Assembly: GCA_902489855.1 (NCBI GenBank) | Contig: CABUBS010000005.1 | Span: forward strand, 1 to 25,685 | DNA length: 25,685 nucleotides | Reading direction: 5' to 3' | From: an uncultured Collinsella sp. | GTDB taxonomy: Bacteria > Actinomycetota > Coriobacteriia > Coriobacteriales > Coriobacteriaceae | Part shown: one piece after another, positions 8,106 through 14,918 of the stretch | Layout: the number at the start of each line of letters is the position of its first letter | Numbering within the stretch: position 1 is the first letter of the stretch | Notes under the pieces: generated by a model | Databases searched by the model: none | Told to the model about the DNA's origin: nothing | Seen by the model: only the letters and a program-made list of their open reading frames with translations | Position numbers and translations under genes: made by a program

Positions 8106-8137
8106 GTATTGCAATACGTTGGTCCGCTTTGTATAAC
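8106..8137 (+). promoter_or_regulatory. candidate promoter of the opp operon with overlapping palindromic operator
   Basis: TTGCAA (8109-8114), a 17-base spacer and TATAAC (8132-8137) make a good sigma-70-type promoter. The -35 box is the centre of a perfect 12-base palindrome, GTATTGCAATAC (8106-8117), so a dimeric regulator bound there would block RNA polymerase. A further 7-base inverted repeat, GGTCCGC/GCGGACC (8121-8127 and 8149-8155), brackets the -10 box. The leader would be about 90 bases long. Confidence 0.5.
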
Positions 8138-8233
8138 CAGCCAAAACGGCGGACCGCGTTTGAATGGTTCGATTGGGCTGTCTTGACGTTGCCCGACCGA
8201 ACTTACTTTGTCCTATCTCATAAGGAGGATGGC

Positions 8234-9910
8234 ATGGCTGATTCTATGTTCCACCAGCCCGTTATGGGTCGTCGCGCCTTTGTCGGCGGTACCCTTGCTG
8301 CGAGCTCCATGGCTTTTCTTGCCGCATGCGGCAAGAAGGGCGGCGACGCTTCCGGTTCTGAGTCCGGTTCGACGCTGAACTTCTACATCAACAACCCGGT
8401 CTGCATCGACCCCTATAACGTCCAGGAGGACCAGGGCACTCAGGTCGAGTACCAGCTCTTTGATGCTCTGACCTCTTATGACGCCGAGAAGGGCGAGATC
8501 GTTCCGCTGGCTTGCGAGTCCTTTGAGGCCAACGACGACGCCACCGAGTTCACCTTCAAGATCAAGAAGGCCAAGTTCCACAACGGTGACGACGTTACCT
8601 CCAAGTCCTTCAAGCTCGGTTGGGAGCGTCTGGTCAACACCAAGTCGGCCATCGCTACCGAGTACGGCCCTTCCGAGGTCTCCTATCACCTTTCTATGGT
8701 CGAGGGCTATGACGACCTGCTTGCCGGTAACGCTACCGAGCTCAGCGGTGTTACTTGCCCCGACGATGAGACCCTCGTCGTCAAGCTGTCTTCCGCTTAC
8801 GCCGACTTCCCCTTCGTCGCCTCTCACCCGGCTCTGGCCCCGGTTCCCGAGTGCGCCGAGTCCGATGTCAAGAGCTTCTATCTTGCACCGGTCGGTAACG
8901 GCCCGTTCATGATGGACGGCAAGTGGGAGGATGGTCAGGAGATCAACCTCAAGAAGTTCGACGATTACTATGGCGACAAGGCCAAGATCGATGGCATCCA
9001 CTTCCAGGTCATCAAGGACATGGAGACTGCTTACAAGGAGTTCCAGGCCGGTAACCTCGATGTCTGCGACGTTCCCGTTGCTCAGATCGATGCCGCCAAG
9101 AAGGATCGCGGCGTGTCCAAGGACGGCTACACCATGGGTGACGGCGAGCGCATGCTGCTCGGCGCCGAGCCTTCCACGTACTATCTGACCTGCAACACCA
9201 CGGCCGAGCCGTTCAACAACGCCGACCTGCGTAGGGGCATCTCCCTGGCCATCAACCGTGAGGCCATCTGCAAGACCATCTACAAGGGTACCCGTACCCC
9301 TGCCGACGGCATTGTTCCTCCGGGCATCGATGGCTACAAGGAGGGCGCATGGGAGTTCTGCGCCTACGATGTCGACAAGGCTAACGAGTACCTCGACAAG
9401 GTTGCTCCCGCTGGCGCTAACGGGGATCGTGGCATTAGCGTGACCCTTTCCTACAACCAGGACGGCGGTCACAAGGAGATCATGGAGTCCATCATCGGCG
9501 ACCTCGCCAAGGTTGGCGTTACCGCTGTCTCCGATACCCCTGAGTGGTCTGCCCTGCTCGAGCAGTATCAGAACTTTAACTATCAGTTCGGTCGTCTGGG
9601 TTGGATTGCCGACTACCCGATCATGGACAACTTCCTGTATCCGCTGTTCCACTCCGACTCCCTCGGTGGCGATAACCGCTCCGGTTACAACAACCCCGAG
9701 TTCGACGCCAAGGTCGACGAGGCTCGTACTATTGTTGACGACGAGGAGCGCGTCGCTAAGATGCAGGAGGCCGACGCAATGGTCGCTGCCGACTGCCCGG
9801 TCATCCCGATTATGTTCTACACGCACACCATCGTCGGCTCCGATCGCATCAAGCACCTCTATGTCGATCCGCAGAAGCATGCCGAGCTGGGTACCGCTGA
9901 GCTCGCCTAA
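8234..9910 (+). CDS. oppA: oligopeptide ABC transporter substrate-binding lipoprotein (SBP family 5)
   Basis: Extracytoplasmic receptor that delivers peptides to the OppBCDF importer. ATG at 8234 has AAGGAGG five bases upstream and gives 558 residues; the frame continues upstream without a better start. The N terminus is a lipoprotein signal: GRRAFVGG, a hydrophobic stretch, then LAAC with C32 as the lipidated residue. The twin arginine makes Tat export possible. The mature part shows the family-5 features: a QLFDALTSYD segment near the N terminus, the conserved KFHNGDDVTSKSFKLGWERL region, RRGISLAINREAI and a Tyr/Trp-rich C-terminal lobe. Peptide rather than nickel or sugar specificity is inferred from the neighbouring OppD/OppF ATPases. 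An intercistronic hairpin separates it from the permease gene. Confidence 0.93.
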   Translation: MADSMFHQPVMGRRAFVGGTLAASSMAFLAACGKKGGDASGSESGSTLNFYINNPVCIDPYNVQEDQGTQVEYQLFDALTSYDAEKGEIVPLACESFEANDDATEFTFKIKKAKFHNGDDVTSKSFKLGWERLVNTKSAIATEYGPSEVSYHLSMVEGYDDLLAGNATELSGVTCPDDETLVVKLSSAYADFPFVASHPALAPVPECAESDVKSFYLAPVGNGPFMMDGKWEDGQEINLKKFDDYYGDKAKIDGIHFQVIKDMETAYKEFQAGNLDVCDVPVAQIDAAKKDRGVSKDGYTMGDGERMLLGAEPSTYYLTCNTTAEPFNNADLRRGISLAINREAICKTIYKGTRTPADGIVPPGIDGYKEGAWEFCAYDVDKANEYLDKVAPAGANGDRGISVTLSYNQDGGHKEIMESIIGDLAKVGVTAVSDTPEWSALLEQYQNFNYQFGRLGWIADYPIMDNFLYPLFHSDSLGGDNRSGYNNPEFDAKVDEARTIVDDEERVAKMQEADAMVAADCPVIPIMFYTHTIVGSDRIKHLYVDPQKHAELGTAELA

Positions 9911-9985
9911 GAGTTTGCAGCTTCCGTGAGGGTCAAGTATTTACGTAGACCTCATGGGAAACATACAGTTCTCCCTAACCTGGGG

Positions 9986-9991
9986 TAAACT
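9986..9991 (+). promoter_or_regulatory. weak candidate -10 box upstream of oppB
   Basis: GGGTAAACT lies in the 156-base oppA-oppB gap, with TACAGT about 17 bases upstream as a poor -35. An internal promoter for the permease and ATPase genes is possible but not well supported. Confidence 0.2.
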
Positions 9992-10007
9992 GGCTGATGG
10001 TAATTTT

Positions 10008-10035
10008 GGGATGCCGGTCTGGCGATCGGCATCCC
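10008..10035 (+). terminator. intercistronic hairpin between oppA and oppB
   Basis: GGGATGCCG (10008-10016) pairs perfectly with CGGCATCCC (10027-10035) around a 10-base loop, followed only by ATTTA. It is either a leaky terminator or a 3'-protecting hairpin. Either would allow more oppA than oppBCDF product, as is common for binding-protein operons. Confidence 0.5.
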
Positions 10036-10066
10036 ATTTAGGTTAATCCCTAGATAGGGGAGTGGT

Positions 10067-11104
10067 ATGGGTAAGTACATCGTTAAACGTGTGCTTCAGT
10101 TCATCCCGGTGTTTTTGGGCGTTACGCTGATTCTGTTCGCCCTCCAGAATATCGTGCCGGGAGATCCGATCAAGCTGATCGGTGGAGACAAGGCTCTGTC
10201 CCCCGAGGTGGAGCTTCAGCTTCGCGTCCGCTATCACCTGGTCCAGTCGGACGAGGACGGCAACGCGATCCTTGACGAGAACGGCGACCCCGTTCAAACG
10301 TCGCTCGTGGACCGTTACTTGTATTACATGAACGGCCTGCTTCATGGCGATCTGGGCAATTCGTATCAGCGCAAGCTGCCGGTTACGGAAATCTTCGCCC
10401 AGAAGTATCCGTATACGGTCAAACTTGCCGCGTGCGCCATCGTGCTCGAGGCAATCATGGGTATCGGTGCGGGTATCATTTCGGCGGTAAAGCGTTATTC
10501 CTTCTGGGATATTTTGGTAACGCTCACCACGTCGATCCTCGTTGCGGTCCCGGCTTTCTGGCTCGGTATGTTGCTGCAGCTGTTCTTTGGCGTCATCCTC
10601 AAGGACGCCACGGGCGGTGCATTCTCCATGCCGATCTCGGGTGCCGGCGGTTCCAGCTCTCAGTATCAGGATTGGATGCACTATGTGCTTCCGACCATTA
10701 CGCTGGCTTCGGTTTCGACCGCTTATGCCGCGCGCATTATGCGCTCGCAGCTGCTTGACGTCATGAACCAGGATTACATCCGTACGGCAAAGGCCAAGGG
10801 TCTCTCCAATCGCGCGATCATCATCAAGCATGCGCTTAAGAATGCACTCATCCCCGTCGTTACCTATATTGGTGTCGACTTTGGTGGCATGCTTTCGGGC
10901 GCCATCCTGACCGAGACGGTCTTTAACTGGCCCGGTATCGGCTATGAGGTCTATCGCGCCATTAGCATGCGTGACTGGCCCATCGTTATGGGCGGCGTTA
11001 CGCTCATCGTTGTCGTCGTCATGGTGATCAACCTGCTCGTCGACATTAGCTATGCATTCCTCGACCCGCGCATCCGCCTTGGCGGTCCGTCGGATAAGGC
11101 CTAA
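10067..11104 (+). CDS. oppB: oligopeptide ABC transporter permease OppB
   Basis: Inner-membrane permease subunit. It has 345 residues, with ATG at 10067 preceded by AGGGGAG. The N terminus MGKYIVKRVLQFIPVFLGVTLILF is typical of the family. A hydrophilic external segment follows, with a short acidic stretch (about residues 57-85) of DEDGNAILDENG type that is not a core part of the fold. Five further hydrophobic helices surround the ATPase-contact EAA-like loop DYIRTAKAKGLSNRAIIIKHALKNALIPVVT. The gene ends 14 bases before oppC, with AAGGGAGG bridging the two. Confidence 0.94.
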   Translation: MGKYIVKRVLQFIPVFLGVTLILFALQNIVPGDPIKLIGGDKALSPEVELQLRVRYHLVQSDEDGNAILDENGDPVQTSLVDRYLYYMNGLLHGDLGNSYQRKLPVTEIFAQKYPYTVKLAACAIVLEAIMGIGAGIISAVKRYSFWDILVTLTTSILVAVPAFWLGMLLQLFFGVILKDATGGAFSMPISGAGGSSSQYQDWMHYVLPTITLASVSTAYAARIMRSQLLDVMNQDYIRTAKAKGLSNRAIIIKHALKNALIPVVTYIGVDFGGMLSGAILTETVFNWPGIGYEVYRAISMRDWPIVMGGVTLIVVVVMVINLLVDISYAFLDPRIRLGGPSDKA

Positions 11105-11118
11105 GGGAGGTACGTCTC

Positions 11119-12054
11119 ATGCAGGAAACTGATTCTCAGTCTCAGGAGCAGGCTACCGCCACCAAGGTCGCATCTGCTCCCGCCAAGTCCCGCACGCTGT
11201 GGGGCGACGCTTTTAAGCGTCTTCGTAAGAACAAGCTCGCCGTTATCGGCGTCTGCTGGATCATCATCGTCGTTGTGGTTGCCCTGACCGCAGATCTGTG
11301 GGCTAAGCCCTGGCTCGGTTCTCCGACGGCTTCCGACTCGACCACTATGGCCGAGACGTCGCTGTTGGCTCCGTGTGCAGAGCACCCGTTTGGCACCGAC
11401 GCCCTTGGTCGTGACATTCTCGTCCGCGTTATCTACGGTGCGCGCGTTTCGCTGTCCGTCGGAATTATGGCCACCGCGATCTCCACGCTGATTGGTCTGG
11501 TCATGGGTGCTCTGGCCGGTTTCTACGGCGGCATCTGGGATACGATCATCATGCGCTGTGCGGACATCTTCCTGGCGTTCCCGTACGTGCTGTTCGTTGT
11601 CGCCATGATCGCCGTTATCGGCCGTGGTCTTCAGAACGTCTTTATCGCCATCGGTATTCTCGGCTGGCCTTCGATTGCGCGCGTCTTCCGCTCTGCGATC
11701 TTGACCGTCAAGGAAAACGACTATGTTGATGCTGCGCGCGCGATGGGTGCATCTGATGCTCGTATCGTTGTACGTCACATCTTCCCGAACTCCGTCGCCT
11801 CCATCGTGGTCTACGCGACCATGAACATTGGTGGCGCCATTCTGACCGAGTCCGCTCTGTCCTTCCTCGGCATGGGCGTTATTCCGCCTACGCCTTCGTG
11901 GGGCTCCATGATTCAGGACGGTCAGCAGTATCTTCTGACTGCTCCCTGGATGATGATCATGCCCGGTCTGGCAATTCTTTCGACGGTGCTCGCCTTCACC
12001 CTGTTGGGTGATGGTCTGCGCGACGCCCTCGACGTCAAGATGAAGGACGCATAA
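11119..12054 (+). CDS. oppC: oligopeptide ABC transporter permease OppC
   Basis: Second membrane permease subunit, partner of OppB. It has 311 residues, with ATG at 11119 behind AAGGGAGG. An approximately 30-residue polar cytosolic N terminus rich in Gln, Ala and Ser precedes the first helix. The family signature HPFGTDALGRDILVRVIYGARVSL lies after the first external loop. The coupling loop is DYVDAARAMGASDARIVVRHIFPNS, and the C-terminal part has ESALSFLGMGVIPPTPSWG. It is followed after two bases by oppD. Confidence 0.95.
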   Translation: MQETDSQSQEQATATKVASAPAKSRTLWGDAFKRLRKNKLAVIGVCWIIIVVVVALTADLWAKPWLGSPTASDSTTMAETSLLAPCAEHPFGTDALGRDILVRVIYGARVSLSVGIMATAISTLIGLVMGALAGFYGGIWDTIIMRCADIFLAFPYVLFVVAMIAVIGRGLQNVFIAIGILGWPSIARVFRSAILTVKENDYVDAARAMGASDARIVVRHIFPNSVASIVVYATMNIGGAILTESALSFLGMGVIPPTPSWGSMIQDGQQYLLTAPWMMIMPGLAILSTVLAFTLLGDGLRDALDVKMKDA

Positions 12055-12056
12055 GG

Positions 12057-13148
12057 ATGAAGAAGAACAAGAACTATGTGGACCTGAAGGACCAGCCGGT
12101 TCCCGAGGGCCAGCATCTGCTCGAGGTCGATGACCTTAAGATGTATTTCCACACCGAGGATGGCGTCGTTCGTGCTGTCGACGGTGTCTCCTACACGCTC
12201 GATCGCGGCGAGACCCTGGGCGTCGTCGGTGAGTCCGGCTCCGGTAAGTCCGTGACCGCCATGACCATCATGGGCCTTATCTCGATGCCTCCGGGAAAGA
12301 TCGAGGGCGGCGACGTTCGCTATCGCGGTCGTTCGATCCTCGAGATGACCGAGGAAGAGATGCAGCACATTCGCGGTAACGATATCGCGATGATCTTCCA
12401 GGATCCTATGACCTCCTTGAACCCGGTCTATAAGATCGGCAAACAGGTGGGCGAGGGCCTTCGTCTGCACCGTGGCTACTCCAAGCAGGAGGCGCTCAAG
12501 CGTGCCACCGAGCTTTTGGACCTCGTTGGCATTCCTGAGCCCGAGAAGCGCGTCAATGAGTATCCGCACCAGTTCTCTGGCGGTATGCGTCAGCGCGTCA
12601 TGATTGCTATGGCTCTTGCCTGCGATCCCGATATTCTGATTGCCGACGAGCCCACGACTGCCCTGGACGTTACCATTCAGGCTCAGATTATTGAGCTTAT
12701 GCAGGAAATGCAGGAGAAGAACGGCAACGCCATCATCATGATTACCCATGACCTGGGTGTTGTCGCCGATATGGCCGACAAGATCATGGTTATGTACGCC
12801 GGCCGTCCCGTCGAGTTCGGTACTGCTGAGGAAATCTTCTACGAGAGCCGCCACCCCTACACCTGGGGCCTTATCCGCTCCATCCCGGAGCAGGCCATCG
12901 AAGAGAAGAAGCCGCTTACGCCGATTCACGGCAACCCGCCTTCGCTCATGAACCTGCCCGAGGGCTGCGTGTTCTCGCCTCGTTGTCCCTATGCGACCGA
13001 TAAGTGCCGCAAGCAGCGCCCCGAGCGCGTTGTCACCGAGTCTGGTCATTACTCTGCGTGCCACTACTCCGGTGACCCCGAGTTCCTCAAGAACGCTCCT
13101 GAGACGTCCCGTACGCGCAAGGATTCCAAGAAGGGAGGCGAGGCGTAA
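12057..13148 (+). CDS. oppD: oligopeptide ABC transporter ATP-binding protein OppD
   Basis: Cytosolic ATPase subunit that powers import together with OppF. It has 363 residues, starting two bases after oppC; its ribosome binding sequence lies in the end of oppC. Walker A is GESGSGKS, the signature is FSGGMRQRV and Walker B is ILIADEPTTALD; the H-loop is MITHDLGVV. The C-terminal oligopeptide/dipeptide transporter domain carries GCVFSPRCPYATDKC and a final cysteine in SACHYSG. These cysteines are typical of the OppD/DppD C-terminal extension. The start gives a 20-residue Lys/Asn-rich N-terminal tail ahead of the ABC core. Confidence 0.96.
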   Translation: MKKNKNYVDLKDQPVPEGQHLLEVDDLKMYFHTEDGVVRAVDGVSYTLDRGETLGVVGESGSGKSVTAMTIMGLISMPPGKIEGGDVRYRGRSILEMTEEEMQHIRGNDIAMIFQDPMTSLNPVYKIGKQVGEGLRLHRGYSKQEALKRATELLDLVGIPEPEKRVNEYPHQFSGGMRQRVMIAMALACDPDILIADEPTTALDVTIQAQIIELMQEMQEKNGNAIIMITHDLGVVADMADKIMVMYAGRPVEFGTAEEIFYESRHPYTWGLIRSIPEQAIEEKKPLTPIHGNPPSLMNLPEGCVFSPRCPYATDKCRKQRPERVVTESGHYSACHYSGDPEFLKNAPETSRTRKDSKKGGEA

Positions 13149-14176
13149 TGGCAGATACCAACGAGCGCACTCCGCTGCTGAAGGTCGAGCACCTCTCTAA
13201 GGAGTTTCCCGCTGAGTCCGGCATGTTCGCCAAGCGCTTCTCCAAGCGTGTCGTCTCTGCTGTAAATGACATCTCTTTTGAGATTTATCCTGGCGAGACC
13301 TTTGGTCTGGTTGGCGAGTCTGGTTGCGGCAAGTCCACGACGGGCCGCACCATCATGCGTCTGACCAAGCCGACCGCCGGTAAGGTGTTCTTCCAGGGCA
13401 AAGATGTTGCCGAGATGAGCAAGCATGAGATCAAGGACATGCGTCGCGAGATGCAGTTTATCTTCCAGGATCCTTATGCTTCGCTCAACCCTCGTATGAC
13501 CATCGGAGAGATTGTCTCCGAGCCCATGACCATTCATGGCGTGGGTACCAAGGAGGAGCGCATTGAGCGCGTCCGCGAGCTTCTCGACGTCGTTGGACTG
13601 AACCCCGAGCACATCAACCGCTATCCGCATGAGTTCTCCGGCGGTCAGCGTCAGCGTGTCGGCATTGCCCGCGCTTTTGCGCTGAAGCCCAAGCTGATTA
13701 TCTGCGACGAGCCGGTTTCCGCTCTGGATGTGTCCATTCAGGCCCAGGTTCTGAACCTACTGAAGGAGCTCCAGGACAAGTTCGGTACCGCATATCTGTT
13801 TATCGCCCACGACTTGTCCGTCGTGCAGCACATCTCCGATCGCGTTGCCGTTATGTATCTGGGTAAGATGGTCGAGGTTTCGGACTGGAAGACGCTCTAC
13901 AGCGAGCCTCACCATCCGTACACGCAGTCGCTGCTGTCTGCCGTGCCGGTTCCCGATCCTGATATCCAGAAGACCCGCAAGCGCATCATCCTCGCTGGCG
14001 ACCCGCCGTCGCCGCTGGATCCGCCGACCGGCTGCCGTTTCCACACGCGCTGCCCGATCGCGCAGGGCATCTGCTCTGAGAAGCTTCCCGAGTTTAAGGA
14101 AGTCGCACCGGGCCACTGCTGCGCCTGCCACTTCGCGGAGCCGTTCCCGATCAAGGAATCGCACATCGACCTGTAG
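13148..14176 (+). CDS. oppF: oligopeptide ABC transporter ATP-binding protein OppF
   Basis: Second ATPase subunit of the importer. It has 342 residues. Its ATG overlaps the oppD stop by one base (TAATG), with GGGAGG upstream, so translation is coupled. Walker A is GESGCGKST, the signature is FSGGQRQRVGIARA, Walker B is LIICDEPVSALD and the H-loop is FIAHDLSVV. The C-terminal domain has GCRFHTRCPIAQGIC and a final CCACHFAEP. It is the last gene of the operon; the stop is 16 bases before the long nested hairpin at 14193. Confidence 0.96.
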   Translation: MADTNERTPLLKVEHLSKEFPAESGMFAKRFSKRVVSAVNDISFEIYPGETFGLVGESGCGKSTTGRTIMRLTKPTAGKVFFQGKDVAEMSKHEIKDMRREMQFIFQDPYASLNPRMTIGEIVSEPMTIHGVGTKEERIERVRELLDVVGLNPEHINRYPHEFSGGQRQRVGIARAFALKPKLIICDEPVSALDVSIQAQVLNLLKELQDKFGTAYLFIAHDLSVVQHISDRVAVMYLGKMVEVSDWKTLYSEPHHPYTQSLLSAVPVPDPDIQKTRKRIILAGDPPSPLDPPTGCRFHTRCPIAQGICSEKLPEFKEVAPGHCCACHFAEPFPIKESHIDL

Positions 14177-14192
14177 TCGGTTGTTCTCGTCC

Positions 14193-14319
14193 GGGCCCGC
14201 CCTGAAGTTACTTTTCAGAACGTCCTCGGACATGCAAGAAACCCCCGCTGCGCACTTCGTGCGGCGGGGGTTTCTTGCGTCCTGCGGAGTGTTCTGAAAA
14301 GTAACACCAGGGCGGGCCC
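14193..14319 (+). repeat. nested-hairpin element 1, with conserved 12-base internal loops
   Basis: The outer arms are 12 plus 15 paired bases separated by a 2x2 mismatch (14193-14221 with 14291-14319). The inner arms are 15 perfect pairs (14234-14248 with 14264-14278) capped by CGCAC-TTC-GTGCG. Between outer and inner arms lie two unpaired 12-base strands, GTCCTCGGACAT (14222-14233) and GTCCTGCGGAGT (14279-14290). The A-rich and T-rich flanks of the inner stem could also work as a two-way terminator for oppF. The same loop strands recur in inverse orientation in the element at 14501-14625 although the stems differ, so this is a member of a repeated structural family rather than an ordinary terminator. 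Confidence 0.85.
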
Positions 14320-14383
14320 TGCGTTAACTCGGCAGGCGGAGTGCGATTCCTAGATCGCTCACTTAATCTGATGGGAAATTGAG

Positions 14384-14415
14384 GGAGGCCGGAGCTTTTG
14401 CTCCGGCCTCCTTAT
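14384..14415 (+). terminator. perfect G+C-rich hairpin with TTAT tail
   Basis: A 12-base-pair perfect stem (14384-14395 with 14400-14411) closes a TTTT loop and is followed by TTATAT. It is probably a back-up terminator for the opp operon. The short U-tract makes its efficiency uncertain. Confidence 0.6.
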
Positions 14416-14420
14416 ATAAG

Positions 14421-14439
14421 GGCTCGGCTTTGCCGAGCC
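14421..14439. other. small perfect hairpin
   Basis: GGCTCGGC (14421-14428) pairs with GCCGAGCC (14432-14439) around TTT. There is no T-run on either strand, so a terminator role is unsupported. Confidence 0.4.
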
Positions 14440-14500
14440 ACCAAATTTGCATCAGCCCCCAGAACATGTTTGAGAACTGTGCCTGAAGCATGTGCCCCTA

Positions 14501-14625
14501 GGGTAGGAATGAGGTTGCTTTCCAACGCATTCCGCAGGGGGCGGCATTATTTTGTAGCGCGAAGCGCAAATCAAAATAATGCCGCATGCCCGAGGACGCG
14601 TTGGAAAGCAACCTCATTCCTGCCC
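14501..14625 (-). repeat. nested-hairpin element 2, inverse orientation of the same family
   Basis: The outer arms are 28 bases (14501-14528 with 14598-14625, a single G-U pair). The inner arms are 14 perfect pairs (14541-14554 with 14572-14585). The apex is GCGC-GAA-GCGC on the plus strand. The two 12-base unpaired strands, read on the minus strand, are GTCCTCGGGCAT and CCCCTGCGGAAT. They match the loop strands of element 1 at 11 of 12 and 9 of 12 positions. Both apices read CTTCG in element orientation. The arms of the two elements have no obvious sequence similarity. Confidence 0.83.
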
Positions 14626-14663
14626 GAACAGGTCAGTCTACCTGCGCATTTATAAATTCGTAA

Positions 14664-14712
14664 ACTTTTTTGAAAAAAGTGCTTGCACAGTTCTCGAATC
14701 ATAGGTTATTAT
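14664..14712 (+). promoter_or_regulatory. tRNA-Leu promoter with palindromic A/T upstream module
   Basis: The palindrome ACTTTTTT-G-AAAAAAGT (14664-14680) stands two bases before TTGCAC (14683-14688). A 17- or 18-base spacer leads to TTATTAT. The same palindrome at the same distance precedes the -35 box of the tRNA-Gly promoter near 18154. It resembles an UP element for RNA polymerase alpha subunits, but its perfect symmetry also allows protein binding. Confidence 0.75.
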
Positions 14713-14769
14713 CTTCCTCGTTGAACGCGCGGGTCCAACAAAACGGACCGCGAATCAACAACATAGCAT

Positions 14770-14859
14770 GTCGGAGTGGCGGAATTGGCAGACGCGCTAG
14801 CTTGAGGTGCTAGTGACCGCTTTTTGGTCATGCGGGTTCAAGTCCCGCCTCCGACACCA
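14770..14859 (+). tRNA. tRNA-Leu (anticodon GAG)
   Basis: The 90-base class II tRNA has acceptor pair GTCGGAG/CTCCGAC, an anticodon loop TTGAGGT that reads GAG, and a long variable arm (GACCGC...GGTC). The T-loop is GGTTCAAGTCC and the 3' CCA is encoded. It is followed by a small terminator. Confidence 0.95.
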
Positions 14860-14870
14860 TCGCATTTGAG

Positions 14871-14892
14871 AAGCCTCTTCGGAGGCTTTTTT
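14871..14892 (+). terminator. terminator of tRNA-Leu
   Basis: AAGCCTC-TTCG-GAGGCTT is followed by further T's: a 7-base-pair stem with a stable TTCG tetraloop. It lies 27 bases before the phosphatase start codon. Confidence 0.85.
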
Positions 14893-14918
14893 GTTACCGA
14901 TAGACGGTGGGGTCCACG

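Noticed and set aside
8087..8233. 49-residue extension upstream of OppA
   Set aside because: ATG at 8234 has an optimal AAGGAGG and places a proper lipoprotein signal at the N terminus. The upstream part overlaps the promoter region.
2801..9880. Long minus-strand open frames (about 400-580 codons) opposite gap, pgk, tpiA/gpmI and oppA
   Set aside because: They are mirror frames created by the extreme codon bias of highly expressed plus-strand genes. Their proteins are low-complexity Asp/Gly/Leu/Val/His-rich strings with no family motifs and no ribosome binding sites.
14193..14319. Plain intrinsic terminator of the opp operon
   Set aside because: It may also terminate transcription, but a 29-base outer arm and conserved unpaired 12-base strands shared with the element at 14501 are not explained by that role.
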